Shown piece by piece: positions 1-8,068 of a stretch of 10,000 nucleotides of DNA (position 1 is the stretch's first letter; each line of letters begins with the position of its first letter). The stretch spans positions 81,758,175 to 81,768,174 of the forward strand of contig CM060317.1 of assembly GCA_030674155.1 (NCBI GenBank), given 5' to 3'. The notes beneath the pieces are model-generated. The model was not told the origin of the DNA. It did no database searches and saw only the letters and a program-made list of their open reading frames with translations. The position numbers and the translations under genes were made by a program. The DNA is from Stramonita haemastoma (taxonomy: Eukaryota; Mollusca; Gastropoda; Neogastropoda; Muricidae).

Positions 1-261
1 AAGCACACCCTGCTTCCACGAAGATGTTTGGTCCATACGAAAATTATATCTTTGCATGCGTAGTTCACCTAAAAAGAAGTTGGCACTGTCAAGATCTGAA
101 GTTCCTACAGCTAGCTAATTTCCACTATTGTTGGTGGTGCTGCTGGGTGCAGACTACTTTCTGCACGTCCTACTGCAAGTCTGGAAGACTGATGGGCCAC
201 AGAGGGTGAGAAGGATGGAAGTGGAAATTGGAATTATCTTCAGGATATTGCAGAAACAGCA
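1..261. other. Unique DNA, no recognisable feature
   Basis: Mixed-composition sequence with two short overlapping open frames (24-209 and 128-328) that resemble no family I know. The second runs into the following G-rich tract, which explains its Gly/Arg-rich end. Nothing supports a gene here. Confidence 0.6.
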
Positions 262-321
262 GGGAGAAGGGGGAAGGGGAAGGGGCAGGGTGAGGGGTAG
301 AGAAGGGGAGGGAAAGGAGGT
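262..321 (+). other. G-rich tract, G-quadruplex capable
   Basis: The plus strand carries a close series of G-runs (GGG to GGGGG) separated by 2-4-base linkers such as AA, CA and TGA. More than four runs with short loops satisfy the usual G-quadruplex pattern. There are almost no pyrimidines in 260-325. Whether the structure forms, or has any role, cannot be told from sequence. Confidence 0.7.
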
Positions 322-326
322 AGGTT

Positions 327-610
327 AGTGTTGGATAAAGAGCGAAAATATTTGATCAAAGAAATTTCTTACGATGTGTTGAAAAGGTCTCCCCCATTTA
401 CAGATTTTGTTTGTTTGTATTAAGAGACTTTTTTGATAAAACAACTTCAAATGTTTTCTGATTTTTAGTTCTTTTTGTTTTGTGAGCTTGTTGCTTTGAT
501 GCTGTTTCTGCTTGTATCAGTGATTTTCTCCAAACGATGAAGTTTATTTTAGTGTCATTATTCTGTTGTCCTTGTTACAGATTTGTCGACCTGGCGTGTT
601 TTGTAGACAT
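327..610. other. T-rich unique DNA
   Basis: AT-rich with many short T-runs. At 558-580 a pyrimidine stretch ends in TTACAG followed by ATTTG, which resembles a 3' splice acceptor, but no open frame of recognisable character continues downstream: the sequence enters the TG repeat within 40 bases. Taken as a chance match. Confidence 0.5.
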
Positions 611-700
611 CAGTGTGTGCGTATTGTGTATATGTGTGTGTGTGCGTGCGTGCGTGCACGCGCAAGCGTATGTGTGTGTAGGTGTGCGTGTGTGCTCTTT

Positions 701-755
<55 letters not shown>

Positions 756-821
756 ACGCGTGCGTGCGTGCACGCGTGCGTGCGTGCACGCGTGCGTGCG
801 TGCGTGCGTGCGTATGTGTCT

Positions 822-852
<31 letters not shown>

Positions 853-875
853 CTCGCGCAGGCGTGCGCGTAAAA
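611..875. repeat. Compound TG/CG microsatellite
   Basis: A (TG)n tract with CG-containing variants. The purest part is (TG)26 at 703-754. It is followed by three exact tandem copies of the 16-mer CACGCGTGCGTGCGTG (755-770, 771-786, 787-802), then more TGCG, a second TG run from 821 and a GCGCGC block at about 844-858. Strict pyrimidine-purine alternation is unbroken from 701 to 819 and again from 821 to 853. The Cys/Val-rich and His/Thr-rich open frames here, on both strands, are translations of the repeat. Confidence 0.95.
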
Positions 876-1345
876 CAGACAGACTGAGTCAATGCTGCGA
901 TGTAGTCTGAAGACATACATGCAGTGTATTTCACGTTTTGTTCAAATATATCCTTTGTCAAAACGATTTTTATCAGTAACTCTGTGTAAATATATTGATT
1001 TCAAAAACACAGGCAAGCCTGCCCTGAACGACATTTCTGCTTTTGGTAGCACAAGTAAGACACAGACCAAGCCTCCCTGTTTATTATTCTCCTCGTTGTG
1101 AGCATATTTTGGTTTTCCTTTATTTCAGTTTGTAAAAGATGTTACACACAACCAATTGTCCACCTATGAAACTATACACTTTGCCAAAATCGGATATATA
1201 TCTAAACTACATAAGAAAAAATTGTTCTATCTGCACTGATTCAACTCACATCCTTAAAAAAACACACAAAGCAAAACAAAGTAACGAGCAAACGAGTTAA
1301 TAACTTTTTCAAGTTTTAGCATCTCTCCGCTTTAAATTATACCAC
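876..1345. other. Unique AT-rich DNA, no feature seen
   Basis: About 470 bases with no repeat, tRNA-like segment or recognisable protein similarity. The open frame at 892-1101 encodes 69 residues with no motif I know. The right boundary is where similarity to 2784-3075 begins. Confidence 0.55.
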
Positions 1346-1630
1346 GCAAGCAAACAAGCAAAACAAAGCCTAACAAAGCCTGTCTTTATTTACATCATAA
1401 AGCGCTTCAAAAGAGATTTTCTTTTGGAGCATAATCCCCAGCCCCGTACTAACTGTCGCCTTTATCGCATACTAAAATAACACAGAATGCTGAATTTATT
1501 TTCAAGGACGGATGCTGCAAATTAAAATTGCTCTACATCATGTGAGAAAAAAAAATAATGTGCACATTATGCTTTATGTTTTTATGCCTTTTGCCCAGTA
1601 TGATGGATAAATGGACAGATAGACAGAGGG
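1346..1630. repeat. Segment A, first copy of a direct repeat
   Basis: This segment recurs in the same orientation at 2784-3075. Shared landmarks in order are GCAAGCAAACAAGC, AAAGCGCTTCAA, CATAATCCCCA, a CCCCGT.CTAACTGTCG stretch, GCATACTAAAATAA, TGCTGAATTTATTTTCAAGG, CACATTATGCTTTATG and CAGTATGATGGATAAA. The copies differ mainly by transitions plus a few small indels (offset 1438 at the left end, 1451 at the right). Both end in a CAGA/GATA array. No protein or RNA identity is apparent; it could be a unique flank that was duplicated or part of a larger dispersed repeat. Confidence 0.9.
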
Positions 1631-1821
<191 letters not shown>

Positions 1822-1825
1822 CTAT

Positions 1826-2088
1826 TTTATTCTTTTATTCTTTTATATCGAGGATAACAGAATAAGCAATCATGTGCTTTTTTTTCATCCGGTCCCCGTG
1901 TGTATGCAGTTTTGTAAATGTTGTCATCTGTTCCCACCGGCACACGATGGCCTACTCTTACGAAAAGCGGAACAGGATTTAACGTGTGTGCGAGATGTTC
2001 TGCGTGCGTTTGCACACGGGGCCTCAGTTTAAAGTCTCATCCGAAGGACTTTTGGGGAGAGTGGAGTCAGCACTGATGTGAACTCCAG
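1826..2088 (-). mobile_element. SINE copy S1, head missing (5'-truncated)
   Basis: Read on the minus strand, this copies the body and tail of SINE S2 (2306-2662), with high similarity over about 250 bases. Differences are scattered substitutions and a 3-bp indel near 1921. The sense strand runs from CTGGAGTT at 2088, through a GGATGAGACTTTAAACTGAG core (about 2027-2046) and GTGTGCCGGTGGGAACAGAT, to a TATAAAAGAATAAAAG tail near 1830. The tRNA-like head present in S2 is absent: at 2089 the sequence turns straight into GATA/GAGA repeat. 5' truncation is normal for retroposons, but a deletion between flanking arrays would look the same. The 62-codon frame at 1827-2015 on this strand is a translation of the SINE. 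Confidence 0.82.
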
Positions 2089-2305
<217 letters not shown>

Positions 2306-2662
2306 ACTTGACTTGATTTGATTTGATTTGATTTGTTCTTTTATATCGAGGATAATGGAATAAGCACTCTTTGCTTTTTTACATCCAGTCTCCGTGTGTA
2401 TGCAGTTTTGTAAATGTTATCTGTTCCCACCGGCACACGATGGCCTATTCTTACGAAAAGCGGAACAGAATTTAACGTGTGTGCAAGATGTTCTGCGTGC
2501 GTTCACACACGGGCTTCGGTTTAAAGTCTCATCCGAAGGACTTGTGGGGAGAGTAGAGTCAGCACTGATGTTAACTCCAGGAGAAAAATCTCCTCGACCG
2601 GACTCGAACCCGGGTCGTCAAATTGCCAGCGCAATGTTCTGACCACTAGACTATCCATCCCC
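2306..2662 (-). mobile_element. Full-length tRNA-derived SINE, copy S2
   Basis: On the minus strand a tRNA-like head starts at 2662 with GGGGATGG. Box A is TAGTCTAGTGG (complement of 2643-2653) and box B is GGTTCGAGTCC (complement of 2600-2610), a perfect match to the pol III consensus. Between them ATTGC-GCTG-GCAAT forms an anticodon-arm-like hairpin. No 3' acceptor half pairs with the 5' end, so this is a tRNA-derived head, not a working tRNA. A body of about 250 bases follows with a GGATGAGACTTTAAACCGAA core (complement of about 2515-2534). It ends in the tail repeat (ATCAA)n at 2306-2335. Flanking GATA arrays hide any target-site duplication. The 82-codon frame at 2394-2642 on the opposite strand is the SINE read backwards, not a gene. 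Confidence 0.87.
2597..2662 (-). promoter_or_regulatory. Internal pol III promoter (A and B boxes) of S2
   Basis: Box A at 2643-2653 and box B at 2600-2610, separated by 32 bases, on the minus strand. Box B fits GGTTCGANTCC exactly; box A departs from TGGCNNAGTGG at a few positions. This spacing is typical of tRNA genes and tRNA-derived SINEs, where TFIIIC binds. Whether this copy is transcribed cannot be judged. Confidence 0.7.
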
Positions 2663-2765
<103 letters not shown>

Positions 2766-2783
2766 TTGTTTAGATAATCTCAA

Positions 2784-3063
2784 GCAAGCAAACAAGCAAA
2801 ACAAAACTTAAACAAAATAAAACAAAACGCTGTAATAATTTAAATCACAAAGCGCTTCAAGAGAGATCTATGTTTGGAACATAATCCCCAACCCCGTGCT
2901 AACTGTCGTCTTTATTGCATACTAAAATAAAACGGAATGCTGAATTTATTTTCAAGGACGAATGCAACAAACTAAAACTGCTCTATATTGTGTGGGAGAA
3001 AAACCAATGTACACATTATGCTTTATGTTTTTATATGTCTTTTTCCCAGTATGATGGATAAAC

Positions 3064-3075
<12 letters not shown>
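2784..3075. repeat. Segment A', second copy of the direct repeat
   Basis: Direct repeat of 1346-1630 with the same landmarks in the same order. Differences include CCCCGTGCTAACTGTCGTC here against CCCCGTACTAACTGTCGCC there, a TATGTCTTTTTCCC / TGCCTTTTGCCC difference near the right end, and an extra AAACAAAATAAAAC stretch near the left end. Both copies continue into GATGGATAAA.GGACAGATAGACAGA and then a tetranucleotide array. Confidence 0.9.
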
Positions 3076-3380
<305 letters not shown>

Positions 3381-3381
<1 letters not shown>

Positions 3382-3450
3382 CCTAGTGTAGCATAGCGTA
3401 CATTTGTATACATGTTGTAGCGCAGTGTAGTGTAGTGTAGTGTAATGTGC
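3381..3450. repeat. Short degenerate GTGTA repeat
   Basis: CTAGTGTAGCATAGCGTA is followed, after a spacer, by about four tandem GTGTA units at 3424-3445. It lies directly beside the preceding GATA array and may mark another site of slippage. Confidence 0.6.
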
Positions 3451-3719
3451 ATTTTTCTTTGTATTCATGAAATTTGAGCTAAACTACCCGGGAGATAATG
3501 TCGCTTCAAAAGCACCAAACCCATCACAAAATTGTCCTGTGTGTAATTGTATATGGTTCTCTATGAGTGGTTTTCTTTCTCACTTTCTTTTTTCTGTCTT
3601 TGGTTTGTTTTCTTTATTTCCTCTTTCTTTCTGGTTTTCTTTTTTCTTTCACAAATTCTGCCAGATACAACTCTTTTGTTACACATGGTTCTTTTCTGTG
3701 CACTAAATACATGTTGTTT
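3451..3719. other. Unique, pyrimidine-rich DNA
   Basis: From 3570 to 3655 the plus strand is mostly T and C (TTTCTTTCTC-like). The open frames here (3467-3706 and 3547-3756) are Phe/Leu/Ser-rich because of this bias and show no recognisable domain. Confidence 0.5.
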
Positions 3720-3870
3720 ACAGGACTTCCGTTTAGGATCTAATCCAAAAGACTAATACCTAGACCATCACTCATTGTCTAGTGGATGGGAGGAGAGTTA
3801 AGGTTTACGGCGGGAATCAAACTTACCACCTCTCACTCTCTAGACGAAAGTCTAGAACTGGACTGACAAT
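3720..3870 (-). mobile_element. Degenerate SINE of a second, related family
   Basis: Read on the minus strand. A box B-like AGTTTGATTCC (complement of 3813-3823) matches 9 of 11 consensus positions. Upstream of it CTAGAC-TTTC-GTCTAG (complement of 3839-3854) makes a perfect 6-bp anticodon-arm-like hairpin. Box A is not clear. Downstream, the sense strand contains AGTCTTTTGGATTAGATCC followed by TAAACGGAAGTCC (complement of 3723-3754), which aligns with the S2 core at about 25 of 33 positions. The stretch between head and core (about 60 bases) is unlike S2, so I treat this as a different family sharing the core. The GAA array begins just beyond the head. Confidence 0.55.
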
Positions 3871-3872
3871 TT

Positions 3873-4118
3873 AGATGAGAATTGCGAAGAACTGCAAAGA
3901 ACTGCGAAGAAGAAAGAAGAAGAAGAAGAAGAAGAAGAAGAAGAAGAAGAAGAAGAAGAAGAAGAAGAAGAAGAAGAACAAGAAGAAGAACAAGAAGAAG
4001 AACAAGAAGAAGAGCAACAGCAACAAGAACAACAAGAACAAGAACGACAAAAACAAGAGCAAAAACAAGAACAGGAAGGGCAAAAACGAGAACAAAAAAA
4101 AGAAGAACAAGAAGAAAT
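3873..4118 (+). repeat. GAA array with decamer lead-in and 12-mer tail
   Basis: Begins with GAATTGCGAA-GAACTGCAAA-GAACTGCGAA, a period-10 repeat. Then a pure (GAA)21 at 3916-3978, three 12-mers CAAGAAGAAGAA/G (3979-4014), and a degenerate CAA/GAA/AAC tail. The plus strand has no T from 3904 to 4117. Lys-, Arg-, Ser- and Phe-rich frames of up to 93 codons across it are repeat artefacts. Confidence 0.93.
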
Positions 4119-4120
4119 CA

Positions 4121-5136
4121 CATTATTTTGGAAAATAACGAAATCTATTTCGTTTCCTCTTAGATGCTGATGATATCAATAACCATCTATTCACGCCTCT
4201 CTTCTTCAGGGTTATAGTTTACTATTGACATAGATTGGTGGATACGTCAATGCTTGACAGTGTACCTCATCAACTGAAGGAAGCTTCAAGAGCTCTGTGG
4301 TCAGACCGACATTTACTGACAGAAAACAAAGATGACAGAAATATCTCCTATCCGTGGACACCAAATTTGTTGAGTGTCACATTGCAAAGAATCAGTTACT
4401 GCGGGTTTCTTACAGCCAGATAAAAACAAGATCAAATATAGGCGATTTCTGTGTGTAAGGACAACTTTGCGACATTCACTCTCTTTTTGGGGGTAACCTT
4501 TGGTGGTGTGTATATTGAGATATAACGTACCTGTTTCCTTTTACGCAGTTGAAATGGAATGTCTAAAAAGATGCTGGGATCATTTTGCAATGTTTTTTCA
4601 AGAAGATATTAGAATACTAAATGACAGTGATTGATTTATTTACTACATGTTTTAAGCTATTTAGATGGTAACAAAAAGAGACGCAAACAACAGAAATTGA
4701 TCGGTAGAAAAAATATGGAAGTAAGAGGAAGAAAAGGAAGACTTACCAAAAAAACCCCATTCTAGACAGATAAGAACAAGGGGGGAAAGACTATTAAAAC
4801 AGGAACATAACTACCAATGCTTAAACATGATTAATACCAGTTGGTAAGGTGAGGGGGGGGGGGGGGGGTAGCTCGCAGACATCAGAGAATGAAATAAATC
4901 ACTTGAATTAAACTAAGTCTGCAGAGTGTGGGGTTCATAAACGAGAACACTTGATTTTATATAACACATTCCTTACTCAGAAGCATACTTCAGCATTTGT
5001 CCCTTATCATGAAACTGCACTTCGTTGGTGATTTTGTGTAGTGTGTGTAGTACCTGAAAAGTGCAATCACTGCTGAGATTTCGCACCCTTTTTTTTCCTT
5101 TCCTTTTTTCATTCTTCACTAGACAATGATGTGAAT
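4121..5136. other. About 1 kb of unique DNA, nothing identified
   Basis: AT-rich with short unrelated open frames only; the longest I examined (4235-4423, 62 codons) matches nothing I recognise. Local features are a 16-G homopolymer (4853-4868) and a pyrimidine tract (5088-5119) ending in CACTAG. No SINE core or tRNA-like box pair was found. Confidence 0.55.
4853..4868 (+). repeat. Poly-G run of 16
   Basis: Sixteen consecutive G residues preceded by GGTGA. Length is uncertain in any assembly because homopolymer G is error-prone. Confidence 0.85.
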
Positions 5137-5138
5137 GG

Positions 5139-5139
<1 letters not shown>

Positions 5140-5230
<91 letters not shown>

Positions 5231-5285
5231 ATTAGTTAGTTCGTTCGTTCGTTCGTCAGTTTGTTGGTTCGTTAGTTAGTTAGTT
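5140..5285. repeat. (TTAG)n microsatellite with TTCG variants
   Basis: About 22 pure TTAG units at 5140-5229, then TTAATTAG, a (TTCG)4-like block at 5240-5256, a degenerate CAGTTTGTTGG stretch and a final short TTAG run. Related CATT/CGTT units continue to about 5322. TTAG/TTCG is another one-base switch of motif inside an array. Confidence 0.95.
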
Positions 5286-5690
5286 CCCTAAATTTGTCTT
5301 TTCATTCATTCGTTCGCTCGTTTCTGCGAAGACACTTGTCACACATGATGCCCATAATGAATACGGTTAACTCTCCACTGACATGGCTGTTGGCGTGACT
5401 GGGTACAGTGATGTCGAAAGTAACAAATCTGCTTCCTGGTTTCTGCTGGGCTATGATGATATCGATCATCAACCAAGTACTGTGACACTGTGATGTGCCA
5501 GTTCATCAACGGTGACTTTAAGAGGTACGTTGGTACCTGACAGAATCGCTTAACAAGTAATCGAAGTAATAAGTGTCTTAAATCAAGTAACAATTTTAGT
5601 ATCTGTAACACAGATGATAGGAAGAATGGTCTGGTACTGAATGTTAAGAAATCCACCTCGAAATGAACTAAAACAAAACACAAACACACA
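5286..5690. other. Unique DNA, possible decayed LINE fragment
   Basis: A minus-strand frame of 116 codons (5339-5689) is among the longest in the window outside simple repeats, but shows no domain. On the plus strand a short stretch at 5613-5657 reads DDRKNGLVLNVKKST, which resembles the W..NGL.LNVKKTK segment that follows the catalytic motif in CR1/Rex-like reverse transcriptases. About 62 codons upstream, in another frame, lies YDD (5452-5460). The intervening sequence carries stops and no other RT motif is visible, so this is a weak candidate only. Confidence 0.2.
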
Positions 5691-5705
5691 CCCCCCCCCT
5701 CCCCT
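5691..5705 (+). repeat. Interrupted poly-C
   Basis: C9-T-C4 after an A/C-rich ACACAAACACACA stretch, immediately before SINE copy S3. It may be degenerate microsatellite at the point where the S3 similarity ends. Confidence 0.7.
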
Positions 5706-5713
5706 AAATACTT

Positions 5714-5845
5714 AGGATGAGGCTATAAGCCAAGGCTGCGTGTGCGAACGTAGTAGAACATCTTTTGCACACGTTAAAAATTCATTCCCCCTTTTGAAAG
5801 AGTAGGCCATTTTGTGCCGGTAGCAATGGATGAAAAAGTTGTAGT
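5714..5845 (+). mobile_element. Old partial SINE copy S3 (same family as S1/S2)
   Basis: The plus strand matches the sense strand of S2 from the core onward: GGATGAGGCTATAAGCC here for GGATGAGACTTTAAACC there, then GAACGTAGTAGAACATCTT, GCACACGTTAAA, AGTAGGCCAT and TGTGCCGGTAGCAATGGAT. It is clearly more diverged than S1 and S2 are from each other. There is no tRNA-like head before 5714, and similarity fades after about 5845, so both ends are lost. The first methionine of the frame at 5814-6071 lies inside this copy, which argues against that frame being real. Confidence 0.75.
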
Positions 5846-5991
5846 TTTTTTTTTAAACGCAAGCATCCAGATTTCATGTTTAGACACCTTTCTCGACGTC
5901 GGAATTCAGCTACCTTTAATGATGTGTAAAAATGGTTGCACACGCAAAATCTCACTATTGATGTACTTTGGAGCTCTAGCCGGGGAACCTA

Positions 5992-6059
5992 CCCCCCCCC
6001 CCCCCCCCCCAAAAAAAAAAAAACAACAACAACAAAAAAAACAAAACCAACAAACAACT
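5992..6059 (+). repeat. C19-A13 homopolymer junction and CAA repeat
   Basis: Nineteen C residues (5992-6010) abut thirteen A residues (6011-6023), followed by CAACAACAACAA and imperfect ACAAAACCAACAAACAA. The Pro-Lys-Gln-rich frames across it are artefacts. Confidence 0.9.
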
Positions 6060-6254
6060 GGATTACCTTAAGATACAAAATATGTCAGTTCTATGATCTA
6101 TCCCCCTTCCCCCGCTCTTCTTAAATACGTAGTTATTATAACTGACTGAGCTTTAACTGTCTGTCGAAGATATGTAAACTTAGCCATGACAGTGCAACAT
6201 TCCTATTTTCGCGACAAAGCAAACGTACGTCATAAATGATGATTGCTGGCTGTT

Positions 6255-6330
6255 CCCGGTCCTAGATCTCCCCCTGGGGTGATCACAGTATTAGCAATAC
6301 ATCACCGCCTAGCCACTATCTAGACAGATG
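6255..6330 (-). mobile_element. Candidate tRNA-like SINE head
   Basis: On the minus strand TGGCTAGGCGG (complement of 6305-6315) matches the box A consensus at most positions. GTATT-GCT-AATAC follows as an anticodon-arm-like hairpin. A degenerate box B, AGATCTAGGAC (complement of 6259-6269), lies 35 bases beyond box A, against 32 in S2. I see no S2-type core downstream. It may be a truncated SINE of another family or a tRNA pseudogene; the weak box B keeps confidence low. Confidence 0.35.
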
Positions 6331-7043
6331 GTTGGGAGAGGTGACTCAAAACAAAAACAAAACAATACAAGTCTTTAGATAGCGTTTTAATCTAGTCAGA
6401 CACCACCGAAAATAAAAAAAAGAAGAAAAAGCGAAAAGCAACAACTTGGAACAGATAGCCAGAAGTGTTCAGAGTCTCAGGCAGCAAATAAAATTAAATA
6501 AGTTGTATCATACTCCTTGAGTTCCCTCTTCTTTTCTTTTCCCATCAGTCTGTGGGGAGTGTTTGAAACGTTGTGACTTGGACAAGTTGTACCTGTGAAT
6601 TCGAGCTGCCTTGCATTTAAACAGAAAAATTCGCAAAAGAACAAAAGAAAACCCCCTCAAAAGACTTCGATTCATTCACGCGGCTCACCAGCTGGAAAGA
6701 TTTCATTGCATTTTTCCCTGGTAACCCACAAAAGAGGATTCCAGAAAGGTACACTAAGTTATTTCTGGTCATAAGAGAGACGCGGAGAATGACGACAGAA
6801 ACCAACTGTGACGTGTATTTTCATATCTAGACCTAGCCGGAACACAGGTGGTTCCCGAAAACTATATGTTATAGTCAGATTACCCGACAGTGGTGAAGTC
6901 AGAGATCTACGTCATTCTAATTATGGGATGTTCATTGTCAGTGTTCAGTATTCCCATGAAACATTCGCCGTGTTCAACACATTTTCTGTACACTACATAA
7001 CACCTGCCAAGATATCCGCCATGAAATCAATATACACCTGTCT

Positions 7044-7044
<1 letters not shown>
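6331..7044. other. Unique DNA, no feature identified
   Basis: Mixed AT-rich DNA. The minus-strand frame at 6617-6805 and the start of the plus frame at 6808-7302 resemble no family I know; the latter runs into the CT array, which supplies its Leu-Ser tail. An A-rich AAAAAAAGAAGAAAAAGCG patch lies near 6414-6432. Confidence 0.5.

Positions 7045-7126
<82 letters not shown>
7045..7126 (+). repeat. (CT)n microsatellite
   Basis: About 41 CT units with one extra C at 7110. Leu-Ser and Arg-Glu frames on the two strands come from it. Confidence 0.95.
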
Positions 7127-7219
7127 ACGATGTGTGCGTCTGTATGTCTGTCTGTCTGTGTCTATGTGTCTGTGTCTGTCAGTCTGTGTCTCTATGTATG
7201 TGTCTGTGTCTGTCTGTGA
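7127..7219 (+). repeat. Degenerate TG/TCTG repeat
   Basis: GTCTG, TATG and TGTG units mixed over 90 bases, directly downstream of the CT array. It looks like an old (TCTG)n/(TG)n array that has accumulated substitutions. Confidence 0.85.
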
Positions 7220-7220
7220 T

Positions 7221-7707
7221 GAACCTCGGAACACTAGCTCAGGAACGGAAACAAACATTTTCAGGTAATGTCATTCCCAAAGAAAGTTCGCCCCATCATT
7301 AGATTTATCAATTTCCATGTCCCTAAATCATCATTCAGTTTCCTGATCAGTCTTCCCAGGAATGTTCATTATGTACCAGTCAAACTTCTCTGCAGACCTG
7401 CAAGGCCCATCTTTGCCATCACACGCACACGCATGCAGCAGAAGAAATCAGGCCGTTAAATACCCCAGAATAACACAAATCAGTGCTTGATTTGTCTCGG
7501 AAATAGAGAAATGCCCTGCCTACACAGGACTTGATTGAAAAGTATATTGAGTTGTACAGTCTGTCCTAAAGCTGGCTAAATGAATATTTTGGGGAGTGTA
7601 GTGCAATGTGGTGGTTATCCGCTAAAACCAAAGAAAACCTCGAATTTATTAGTTCTTCGGTGTGTTTTGAAAAAAGTGTGGTTTCGTTATTTTGAATCTC
7701 AGGGAAC
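7221..7707. other. Unique DNA, no feature identified
   Basis: Ordinary composition. The frame at 7268-7459 (63 codons) is unrecognised and has no supporting motif. The sequence passes into the GAA array at 7708. Confidence 0.5.
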
Positions 7708-7771
7708 GAAGAAGAAGAAGAAGAAGAAGAAGAAGAAGAAGAAGAAGAAGAAGAAGAAGAAGAAGAAGAAG

Positions 7772-7824
<53 letters not shown>
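7708..7824 (+). repeat. (GAA)22 fused to (CAA)17
   Basis: A pure GAA array (7708-7773) changes without a break to a pure CAA array (7774-7824). The poly-Lys/poly-Asn, poly-Val/Leu and poly-Cys/Ser frames on the two strands are translations of this. Confidence 0.96.
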
Positions 7825-7827
<3 letters not shown>

Positions 7828-8035
7828 AAAGAAAATAACGAGTGATAAGGAGAAGAATGCAAGAAGAGGAAAAAGATTGCAAAGAAGATGAATTGCGAAG
7901 AATTGCAAAGACGAAGAATGCAAAAAAAAAAAGTGCAAAGAAGAAGAATGCAAAGAAGACGAATGCAAAGAAGAATGCAAAGAAGAAAAATGCAAAGAGG
8001 AAGAAGAAGAAGACAAAGAAGTAGAATACAAAGAA

Positions 8036-8036
<1 letters not shown>
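7825..8036 (+). repeat. AATGCAAAGAAG-type purine-rich minisatellite
   Basis: Irregular tandem units based on AATGCAAAGAAG. TGCAAAG recurs about eight times between 7825 and 7998, with spacers of 12 to about 30 bases made of AAG, GAC or A-runs. The unit GAATTGCGAAGAATTGCAAA at 7890-7909 is also present, with small differences, at the left end of the GAA locus at 3.9 kb. Confidence 0.85.

Positions 8037-8038
<2 letters not shown>

Positions 8039-8068
<30 letters not shown>

Noticed and set aside
755..802. CRISPR-like array
   Set aside because: The three 16-mers are contiguous with no spacers and belong to a TG/CG microsatellite.
537..961. Cys-Val-rich and His-Thr-rich frames on both strands
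   Set aside because: Overlapping frames in several phases all come from the TG/CG repeat. The apparent cysteine-rich secreted peptide is an artefact, not a toxin-like gene.
2394..2642. 82-codon plus-strand frame over the SINE
   Set aside because: It lies wholly within S2, antisense to the tRNA-derived element, and its C-terminal part is the complement of the pol III promoter. This kind of frame is often mis-annotated as a protein.
2592..2662. Functional tRNA gene on the minus strand
   Set aside because: Boxes A and B and an anticodon-like hairpin are present, but no 3' half of the acceptor stem pairs with GGGGATG and the anticodon loop is only four bases. It continues into a SINE body found again at 1826-2088.
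4235..4423. 62-codon plus-strand frame in unique DNA
   Set aside because: Balanced composition made it worth a look, but it is short, has no motif I recognise, and shows no splice sites that would extend it convincingly.
5140..5285. Telomere-like repeat
   Set aside because: The unit is TTAG, not TTAGG or TTAGGG, and it sits between unique sequences, so it is an ordinary microsatellite.
5339..5689. 116-codon minus-strand open frame
   Set aside because: Not repeat-derived, but no recognisable domain, codon or splice signal; the length is within chance expectation for 10 kb in six frames.
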